From NCBI GenBank assembly GCA_027451745.1, contig DAIDIP010000019.1, positions 1 through 64,000 of the forward strand: DNA of 64,000 nt, read 5' to 3'. The notes beneath the pieces are model-generated. The model saw only the letters and a program-made list of their open reading frames with translations, was not told the origin of the DNA and ran no database searches. This document shows, piece after piece, positions 7,521-13,618 of this stretch (position 1 is its first letter; each line of letters opens with the position of its first letter). Origin of the DNA: Candidatus Melainabacteria bacterium. GTDB taxonomy: Bacteria > Cyanobacteriota > Vampirovibrionia > Obscuribacterales > Obscuribacteraceae. The position numbers were made by a program, and so were the translations under genes.

Positions 7521-7900
7521 TGAGTTCAGCTAACTTGGACGCAAATGAACTGGTAACCAGAATAATTTTTCGATTACCAGCAGAATTATCTTTGCCAATT
7601 GCTGCTGCTGATTTTGTGCGTAGAAATAAAGTTCGTCCACTGAATGAGCCTGAATCTGGTCTTTCATTATTGCGACCCAAATTACTCAAAACTTTTGATC
7701 CTATGTACCAATACGTTGGTGCTTACAAAAAAGCTATGGGCGCTGCCCAGACTACACTAAGCAAATTGACCGATCTTGGTTTTAAGTATGTGGTATCAGA
7801 TGCGAAACCGGAACATATTTCGCTACGTTGCGCAGATTGCAATATGCAATCAAGAATATGTTCGCCGAACAGTCAAAATATTTGTCCATTGTTTAACAAT
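7520..7900 (+). pseudogene. Second cassette gene, cut by a group II intron remnant
   Basis: About 127 original codons run from the ATG at 7520, including RPLNEPESGLSLLRP and DAKPEHISLRCADC. The last part has cysteines (CADCNMQSRIC, later CPLF) that could form a metal site. From 7901 the reading frame enters intron sequence on the opposite strand and stops after about 30 foreign residues at 7987. The original 3' part is absent, so the gene is broken. Function is unknown; tight coupling to the preceding gene suggests a two-component unit. Confidence 0.6.
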
Positions 7901-8105
7901 ATAGAAAGGGTTTCCCCTTGCACCCCCCACAGAACCCGCCGGGCGGTTTTCCCGCAACGGGCTCTTCAGAATGTATGGCTTCGTTAGCATGGCTAGAAAG
8001 CAATATTTTTCTCCATTGCCGATGTATCAATTGAACTAGTTCCGACTTGATCTGACACCGGTTACAATACCTGCTACAAAATCCCAACTTGGGTAAATAA
8101 AATAC
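7901..8105 (-). mobile_element. 3' remnant of a group II intron (domains V and VI)
   Basis: Read on the minus strand, 7964-7932 forms a domain V hairpin: GAGCCCG pairs with CGGGTTC, with an inner GCGG/CCGC stem and GAAA-type loop, and the catalytic AGC triad is present. It is followed by TGTGGGGGG and a domain VI-like hairpin AAGGG-GAAA-CCCTT ending in CTAT near 7901. Upstream translation recalls the end of an intron maturase (LIHRQW..., then SEEPVAGKPPGGFCGG). The 5' intron and most of the reverse transcriptase are gone, so it is immobile. Confidence 0.75.
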
Positions 8106-8114
8106 ACCAAAAGC

Positions 8115-8738
8115 TCAAGCCAAAGCCATTAAATCGTCAAAGACCTTTGATAATCCATTAAACATCTCTTTAGCGCCGTTGATTGCGTCTTCTTGTTCGC
8201 TCTTAGAAAATTGTGCGGCATTCATTTTAGCTTTGAAGTCTTGCCAGTATCCAGAAAATTTATCACCATACGGATCAAAATAATTGGGAGAGCCTTTCTC
8301 ACCGAGTCCATATTTTTCAATTTGTTTACTCATGAGTTTTGCGCCGTGTTTACTGCCAAAAAGTACATATTCGCAACCCAATAAAGCTATGGGGCTATCA
8401 CGTTTCAAAAGTTCGAAGTATTGTGTAAGAGTTTTGGTTGCTGGCAAAGGCGGCAATTGATCAATAGATACTTGAGCACCTGCTAAGTCGTTTTGCAAAT
8501 ATGCTTGCTGATATTGATGATCTTCAATAATTGAAGCAACAATCGGATTACTAAGTCTCAATTCGCTGAGCGCATCTTCAAGAGCTTTATGTATCAAATA
8601 CATCTGTCCTAAGTATTGAACAAATTGTTCTTTAGGCAAAGAGCCACCAAACAGAGATTTTTGAAATTCATTGCCTTCTGTTTGGTTATGCTGCGGTCTG
8701 GTTTGTTCTTTCAGCAAATCCATAATGTTCTCAACCAT
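8115..8738 (-). CDS. Heme oxygenase family protein
   Basis: All-helical protein of 207 residues expected to open heme to biliverdin, CO and iron. Family features are the N-terminal segment with a candidate proximal histidine (RPQHNQTEGNEFQ, H17), helix YLGQMYLIHKALEDAL, the segment LLGCEYVLFGSKHGAKLM matching the flexible distal helix, and a C-terminal YFDPYGDKFSGYWQDFK. GAGG lies 8 bases before the ATG. No phytochrome or bilin reductase gene is nearby, so iron recovery or heme detoxification seems more likely than pigment synthesis. Single gene, downstream of which lies the intron remnant. Confidence 0.75.
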   Translation of the reverse strand: MVENIMDLLKEQTRPQHNQTEGNEFQKSLFGGSLPKEQFVQYLGQMYLIHKALEDALSELRLSNPIVASIIEDHQYQQAYLQNDLAGAQVSIDQLPPLPATKTLTQYFELLKRDSPIALLGCEYVLFGSKHGAKLMSKQIEKYGLGEKGSPNYFDPYGDKFSGYWQDFKAKMNAAQFSKSEQEDAINGAKEMFNGLSKVFDDLMALA

Positions 8739-8839
8739 GCTTTAAGCCTCTTCAAATATTTGAGTCTGTATTCTTGCGTATATTGTATAACCTATGTGCA
8801 CTTTCAAACATTGCATTAATTGACGAGCCAACTTGCTAG

Positions 8840-9139
8840 GACAGCACTTGCCCTCACAAATATCTCATTGAATCTCTTTACAATCTACAATACTGTAAAT
8901 ATTGCTTTGCCTTATTCAAGCCACCAATACCAGGTCCAGAACAAGTTAGTAAAACTGCTGCTGATAAACACACTCCAACAGCTGAAGGAGAGGCTCTGTC
9001 TCTGGCTAAAGTGCAAGATAAAGTTCTTGGAGAAATTCATGCGGATTTCCAAGAGCAAGCAACCAAACTAGCCGTAGCCCGTGCTGATTTGTCTGCATCG
9101 ATTCAATTGTTAGTAGAAAGTGTGGTCAATAATCTGTAA
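8840..9139 (+). pseudogene. Coding remnant without a start codon
   Basis: A frame is open for 99 codons to the TAA at 9137-9139. Its second half looks like real helical protein (PGPEQVSKTAADKHTPTAEG, then SLAKVQDKVLGEIHADFQEQ). No ATG and no ribosome-binding site precede that part, and the first 30 codons look like noncoding sequence. It appears to be the 3' end of a decayed gene of unknown family. The rest of the 8739-9238 interval shows no other feature. Confidence 0.35.
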
Positions 9140-9238
9140 GTGATAAGTTATAGGCACAATGCTGATGACACTTAATACCTCAAAAACCTCTAATGGCTTT
9201 ATCAGTCAAAAGGCGCGACATCGCAACTTATAAAAGAC

Positions 9239-9430
9239 TTGTCGGATCTGGGTATCTCTATTATTTGTCAAACTGTTCAACAAATGATTGAGAACGATAA
9301 TTGTGTTAACTTTGCAGCTGGGTGTAAAGTTAATCGCAGCAAAGATTATGTTAGCGAAGAAAAAATGCTAAAGCTCTTGTTAAAAGTTGAGCAAATCAAA
9401 GTTCAAGTTAAGCCGGATCAAACAAAATGA
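9239..9430 (+). CDS. Possible small protein upstream of the HELTH protein
   Basis: A 63-codon frame starting at TTG, with an in-frame ATG at 9284, ends in an ATGA overlap with the next gene. The product is helical with a Lys-rich tail (KMLKLLLKVEQIKVQVK). The overlap is the main argument that it is translated. It is unrecognised and could be another decayed fragment in this debris-rich stretch. Confidence 0.35.
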   Translation: MSDLGISIICQTVQQMIENDNCVNFAAGCKVNRSKDYVSEEKMLKLLLKVEQIKVQVKPDQTK

Positions 9431-9858
9431 AAGTTTCCCTTTTAATAAGAGTAATATTGCTTACAACTATAACTATTGCAGCACCACATCCGACATTAGC
9501 TGTTAATTGTGAATTGCAGTATGTTTCTCCAGACAAATTTCTAGGAATCTGGTCAGATCACAAAACAAACGAGGATAAATGTAAATCTATAGCCAAGCGC
9601 ACATTGGATGCCTACCAATTTGATAATCGCCAAGAATCTTGGACCAATCAAAATATTTTATGGAATCCTCCTCTAAGGATGGAGGTACTTAATTCTATGA
9701 AAAAAGACGATTATGGTGTCGCTGTAGGAAAAGGTGTATTTATGATCGCAAACAGTTATTTAGATGATAGTCTGTCAGAAGGCACACTTGCTCATGAGTT
9801 AACTCATATTCAAGACCGGCGTCAATTAGATGGCGGCAGTATGTTAGGCTTTCTTTAA
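9427..9858 (+). CDS. Secreted HExxH-motif protein, possibly truncated
   Basis: A 143-residue protein with a signal peptide (hydrophobic 4-25, cleavage likely after TLAV or nearby). Near the C-terminus is EGTLAHELTHIQDRRQ, a zinc-metallopeptidase HExxH motif (HELTH). The protein ends only about 16 residues later, leaving little room for a third zinc ligand and the rest of a catalytic fold. It may be a truncated peptidase or a small domain whose third ligand lies elsewhere. Family not identified. The stop falls inside the repeat region before abiEi. Confidence 0.6.
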   Translation: MKVSLLIRVILLTTITIAAPHPTLAVNCELQYVSPDKFLGIWSDHKTNEDKCKSIAKRTLDAYQFDNRQESWTNQNILWNPPLRMEVLNSMKKDDYGVAVGKGVFMIANSYLDDSLSEGTLAHELTHIQDRRQLDGGSMLGFL

Positions 9859-9921
9859 CTTACTGGTTAAATTATTGACCTATTTATACCAATATGTTAA
9901 GTTATATCCAACTTACCGGTT
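9857..9921 (+). promoter_or_regulatory. Probable abiE promoter with repeated AACTTAC boxes
   Basis: AACTTACTGGTT (9857-9868) recurs with one change as AACTTACCGGTT (9910-9921). Between them lies TTGACC (9875-9880), and 17 bases on TAAGTT (9898-9903), which also pairs with AACTTA (9910-9915). AbiEi-type antitoxins bind repeats in their own promoters, so these are candidate operator sites. Confidence 0.5.
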
Positions 9922-9927
9922 GATGAT

Positions 9928-10554
9928 ATGACCAAAATAAATGCCTTCCAATTACGCAAAACTATTCCTTTTGAAGAGTTCGATTATACACTTCTTACAA
10001 ATGCATTGTCTTCTTATTCCGGCGTAAGACAAAAGATAAATGAATTACTTAAGGCGGGAATAATAACTCGAGTAAAAAAGGGACTATACACTTTTGGTCC
10101 AGAATATAATCAAAAGCCAGTATGCAAAGAAGTACTAGCCAATTTAATTTATGGACCTTCTTGCATTTCACTTGAGTATGCTTTGTCTTATCACGGACTC
10201 ATACCAGAGCGCGTAGATACAATCACTAGTGTCACACCCAAAAGAGATAAAGAATTCCAAACCCCATTAGGGAATTTCACTTATCGCTATTTAGGAGCAG
10301 ATAAATATCCTCACGGCATCGAACAAGTCTGGATTGACCAAAATCATCCTGTTCTTATGGCATCACAAGAAAAAGCTGTTTGCGACTATATTGTACTCAA
10401 TAAAATAGAGGATGATACAAACATTCTAGAATTTCTTGAATCAGATCTTCGTATAGACGAACAGAACTGGAAGCAATTCAATCCAAATGTTTTGCGCAAA
10501 CTAAACAAGTATTATCGCAATAAGAATATTGAAAATATTCTGGAGGCATTGTGA
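9928..10554 (+). CDS. abiEi: AbiEi-family antitoxin / transcriptional regulator
   Basis: A 208-residue protein with an N-terminal winged helix (VRQKINELLKAGIITRVKKG and LYTFGPEY) and a C-terminal antitoxin domain (SCISLEYALSYHGLIPE, later MASQEKAVCDYIVLNK). This is the pattern of AbiEi/COG5340 antitoxins of type IV toxin-antitoxin and abortive-infection systems; they repress their own operon and counter AbiEii indirectly. It overlaps the toxin start as GTGA. The AACTTAC boxes upstream are its likely binding sites. Confidence 0.85.
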   Translation: MTKINAFQLRKTIPFEEFDYTLLTNALSSYSGVRQKINELLKAGIITRVKKGLYTFGPEYNQKPVCKEVLANLIYGPSCISLEYALSYHGLIPERVDTITSVTPKRDKEFQTPLGNFTYRYLGADKYPHGIEQVWIDQNHPVLMASQEKAVCDYIVLNKIEDDTNILEFLESDLRIDEQNWKQFNPNVLRKLNKYYRNKNIENILEAL

Positions 10555-11417
10555 ATCCTGCAATTCAATCTATGTTGGCGCATTATAAATGCGTCTCAAC
10601 GCAAGACTATGAAAACGCACTAAAAGAAATTATGCAAGAAGTAGCTCTTCTTGGTCTTTGGCGAGCAAAGTTTTTTGAACACGCTGCTTTCTACGGTGGA
10701 ACATCTCTGCGCATCCTTTATCAACTCGATCGTTTTTCTGAAGACTTAGATTTTTCTCTCCTTGCACCACAAAAAAATTTCAGCCTAAGTCCTTATTTAA
10801 AAGCAATAGAAGCCGAATTGAATGGTATGGGCTTCAATGTAAGCATTAATGAAAAAAATAAGACCATCCAAACTGCTATAGAATCAGCCTTTCTTAAGGC
10901 TGGTACTAAAGAACATCTTTTAAAAATTGCTGTACCAAACAATAAAGTAGGACTCATTCAAAACAATAAGATTATGACTATCAAACTTGAAGTCGATACA
11001 GATCCACCCGCAGGATTTGAAACAGAAGTAAAAACATTATTGCAACCAATTCCTTTTGCAGTAAAAACTTATAAAGAACAAGACTTATTTGCAGGCAAAA
11101 TTCATGCCATCATTCATCGCGGTTGGAAGAACAGGGTCAAAGGACGAGATTATTATGATTTTGTCTGGTTTATTAGCCGCAACATACCTGTTCACTTAGC
11201 CCATTTAGAACAAAGACTGAGACAATCAGGCGGCTGGACTGCTAAAAAAAGTATGCAAGCAAATGATTTGCATGAATTGCTAGAGAATAAATTTGCTGAA
11301 TTAAATATAGGTGCAGCTAAAAAAGATCTATCGCCATTTTTAAAAGATCCAATGGCGATAGAGATCTGGTCAAGAACGTTTTTTCAATCTCTATTATCAC
11401 AGCTAAGGGCAATATAA
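10551..11417 (+). CDS. abiEii: AbiEii/AbiGii-family nucleotidyltransferase toxin
   Basis: DNA polymerase beta-fold nucleotidyltransferase of 288 residues. The active site FYGGTSLR followed by RFSEDLDFSL is intact (GGTS at 49-52, D65 and D67). The later motifs LFAGKIHAI and KGRDYYDFVWF are also present. Related toxins transfer nucleotides to tRNA and halt translation, limiting phage spread. It starts at GTG in a GTGA overlap with abiEi. This is the third recognised toxin-antitoxin pair in 9 kb. Confidence 0.88.
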   Translation: MNPAIQSMLAHYKCVSTQDYENALKEIMQEVALLGLWRAKFFEHAAFYGGTSLRILYQLDRFSEDLDFSLLAPQKNFSLSPYLKAIEAELNGMGFNVSINEKNKTIQTAIESAFLKAGTKEHLLKIAVPNNKVGLIQNNKIMTIKLEVDTDPPAGFETEVKTLLQPIPFAVKTYKEQDLFAGKIHAIIHRGWKNRVKGRDYYDFVWFISRNIPVHLAHLEQRLRQSGGWTAKKSMQANDLHELLENKFAELNIGAAKKDLSPFLKDPMAIEIWSRTFFQSLLSQLRAI

Positions 11418-11424
11418 ATGAGTA

Positions 11425-11447
11425 TATAATTCTCTCAACCCTAGGAG
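11425..11447 (+). promoter_or_regulatory. -10 element and ribosome-binding site of a small ORF
   Basis: A perfect TATAAT (11425-11430) and AGGAG (11443-11447) stand ahead of the ATG at 11454 with sensible spacing. The -35 region is poor. Together they argue that the following 28-codon frame is expressed on its own. Confidence 0.45.
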
Positions 11448-11453
11448 TAAATC

Positions 11454-11540
11454 ATGAATATAAATTTCATACCAGCGATTATTTGCTTTGCCTTATCCTT
11501 CATTTTAAACATCATTTGTTTTGCTAAAGATTTACTCTAG
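11454..11540 (+). CDS. Small hydrophobic peptide (28 residues)
   Basis: Begins MNINFIPAIICFALSF and continues with another hydrophobic run, ending CFAKDLL. Nearly the whole peptide could form one membrane helix. AGGAG is spaced 6 bases from the ATG and a TATAAT lies upstream. It resembles small membrane subunits or type I toxin peptides in size and character, but nothing ties it to a named family. It directly follows the AbiE operon, so it could be an accessory to it or independent. Confidence 0.5.
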   Translation: MNINFIPAIICFALSFILNIICFAKDLL

Positions 11541-11544
11541 AACG

Positions 11545-11778
11545 TTATTCTTTTATATATTCAGCCCAGAATTCTGTGCGTTCTTGCCAGGCACAATTAC
11601 CATTAGCACATATCAGCGTAATACGCGATCCACGAGAATCAATTTTGGAATCGCCAAAACCTTCCCATACTGAATCTATGGTTTCAGCATACTTATCACA
11701 TTTTTGAATAGGATTTTTGCATTCAGGACAAATCATTTTCTTTTGAGCTATTGCATCTTTAATGACTTGAAGTGACAT
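11545..11778 (-). CDS. Small zinc-ribbon protein of unknown role
   Basis: From the ATG at 11778 the product has 77 residues. AAGGAAGG lies 8 bases before this ATG, which is why it is preferred over a longer frame starting at 11844. It contains CPECKNPIQKC and later CANGNCAW, four or five cysteines that could bind one zinc ion. The rest is polar with a C-terminal EFWAEYIKE. Such small ribbon proteins may bind nucleic acid or protein; no family was recognised. Confidence 0.6.
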   Translation of the reverse strand: MSLQVIKDAIAQKKMICPECKNPIQKCDKYAETIDSVWEGFGDSKIDSRGSRITLICANGNCAWQERTEFWAEYIKE

Positions 11779-11976
11779 GACTAATACCTTCCTTATTTGC
11801 AAACAATTAGCGCTTCTCCAGCACATACTTTCAGATTTAAACATTGCTGCCTGACAAATGCAAGCACCATAAGCAAGTTAGGTCTAATATGAGTATAGGA
11901 CCTTTTGAAACCTTGTTAAATCTGATATTTTATATGATATACACTTATGCATTAGCCATCTTGAGAACTCACCATT

Positions 11977-12858
11977 ATGTTCATAATTTTTGTTCTTATC
12001 TTATGTATGACAGTTCCAGAAATTGAAGCTAACATAGATAGCTTATCTATTGGGGAAGCCGAATATGAGAAAGGTAATTATCAAAAGGCATTATCTTATT
12101 TTGACGATTCGTTAAAAAGCCAATCCGGTAATGATATTGCTCTTTACTATAGAGCTAATACTTTAATCAAACTTGGATTACGCACACAAGCATTGCTGGA
12201 TTATCAACAGGCGTACAAATGCGCTAACTCACAAATGATGCGCAATTATTGCTTAGATGCTATAACATCCCTATCTAACAATACCAGCATTTCGACAAGT
12301 ACAACTGCTTCTCCAAGTAAAAAATTAACTACAACTGAGCAAGTGCAATTAGGGCGATCCCTTGGCACTATTCAATTACAAAGCGCGATAGACAAAGTAC
12401 GAATAATTGATACTGGAGAATTAGTAGCTCAAGACTATAATATGAAACAGCGGATCAAATTAGCTGAAATGCAACATGAAACAGAACAAAATATGCAACA
12501 AATGAGAGAGGCTGCTTATTATGATCGGTATGGAAATAAAAAATCTGTCTACTCAGCTCTTGATATACAACTCTATCAGGACGAAAGACATGAGCAAGAG
12601 CAAGCTCTCATGCAATCAATACAAAAAAGCTCTTTGAGCCAAACTCAATTCGCTCAAAAACAGGCGGAGTCATCACAAGAATCAGCTACTAACCTGGAAA
12701 GCCAGCTGACAGGTAATAGCTTGCCAGACGGCGTTAGGTTAAGTCCACTAGGAACTAATTTATATGTTCGCAATTACAATAGTATAGGCAGCACCAAGCC
12801 TTTGCCAACGTTACCGGTAGAATTAACCGCTTCAGAAAAAAAACTCAAAACAAAATAA
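11977..12858 (+). CDS. Exported TPR-repeat protein
   Basis: A 293-residue protein with a short signal peptide (hydrophobic 2-12) and two tetratricopeptide repeats at about 25-95 (EAEYEKGNYQKALSYFDDSL, IALYYRANTLIKLGLRTQAL). The remainder is Gln/Ser-rich and probably disordered or coiled (AEMQHETEQNMQQMREAAYY). It probably mediates protein contacts outside the inner membrane. There is no clear operon partner; the thermonuclease gene follows after 85 bases. Family function unknown. Confidence 0.7.
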   Translation: MFIIFVLILCMTVPEIEANIDSLSIGEAEYEKGNYQKALSYFDDSLKSQSGNDIALYYRANTLIKLGLRTQALLDYQQAYKCANSQMMRNYCLDAITSLSNNTSISTSTTASPSKKLTTTEQVQLGRSLGTIQLQSAIDKVRIIDTGELVAQDYNMKQRIKLAEMQHETEQNMQQMREAAYYDRYGNKKSVYSALDIQLYQDERHEQEQALMQSIQKSSLSQTQFAQKQAESSQESATNLESQLTGNSLPDGVRLSPLGTNLYVRNYNSIGSTKPLPTLPVELTASEKKLKTK

Positions 12859-12943
12859 TATATAATGGCTTTGGGTTTGCTATATCTGATTATCATCTAG
12901 TTCAAATCATTTACTAACTCACTAATTCTAGAAAGTTTTATAC

Positions 12944-13498
12944 ATGCATAAACAGCTCCTTTTGTCGGTTGCAGTACTGTTGGGCTTAATCAGTTCATTT
13001 TCTGCTGAGGGCAGAGAATTCAAAGCCAAAGTGGTGGGCATTACCGATGGTGACACGATAAAAGTATTGAAAGATGGCACAGAATATAAAATCAGATTGC
13101 GTGGCATAGATTGCCCAGAGAAAAGTCAACCTTTTGGCAAACAAGCTAAATTATTCACTTCTGGTCTTGCATTCAATAAAGATGTTTCAGTAGTCGAGAA
13201 TGGTCAAGACAGATATGGCAGGCTACTTGCCGACATAATATTGCCAGATCACACTTCATTGTCTAAAGATATTATCCGCGCCGGTTATGCCTGGTGGTAC
13301 AGACAGTACGCGCCAAAGGATCGTAACTTAGCTTACGCCGAAGCCGATGCCAAATTAGATGGCATTGGTATTTGGGGTTCACGGTATACACAAGCCCCTT
13401 GGGATTATAGGCATAATCAGCGCGAAGACAACAAACTAAGAGCACATAATTACTTTAATAAAATTTCGCAATCAACTTCGGTGCGCTTGACTCAATAA
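12944..13498 (+). CDS. Secreted thermonuclease (SNase-like)
   Basis: Calcium-dependent sugar-nonspecific nuclease of the staphylococcal nuclease family, 184 residues. A signal peptide ends near FSAEG. The OB-fold starts VVGITDGDTIKVL. The three catalytic residues are seen: Arg and Glu in IRLRGIDCPEK and the second Arg in GQDRYGRLLA. The segment AGYAWWYRQYAP is also typical of bacterial homologues. It is probably exported for DNA or RNA degradation or nutrient recovery. Confidence 0.9.
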   Translation: MHKQLLLSVAVLLGLISSFSAEGREFKAKVVGITDGDTIKVLKDGTEYKIRLRGIDCPEKSQPFGKQAKLFTSGLAFNKDVSVVENGQDRYGRLLADIILPDHTSLSKDIIRAGYAWWYRQYAPKDRNLAYAEADAKLDGIGIWGSRYTQAPWDYRHNQREDNKLRAHNYFNKISQSTSVRLTQ

Positions 13499-13618
13499 TT
13501 TCTTTAAATAAATCGCTCTCATCCTAAGGAACGAAAATTACATTAAAAAATCGTCCTTAGTGTTGATTGTTTAATCCAGGTGAAAGAATATAGTCAAAAG
13601 TGTCAATGCTGATTGTCT

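Noticed and set aside
8115-8738. Heme oxygenase as part of a phytochrome system with the kinase at 13.6 kb
   Set aside because: The kinase GAF shows no bilin-binding cysteine and the genes are 5 kb apart with unrelated genes between.
8820-9071. Reading frame on the plus strand in the debris region
   Set aside because: The other frame (8840-9139) has the better protein-like composition in its second half, and this one has no ribosome-binding site.
11844-12026. Short plus-strand frame upstream of the TPR protein
   Set aside because: Low-complexity composition without a ribosome-binding site, overlapping the start of a better-supported gene.
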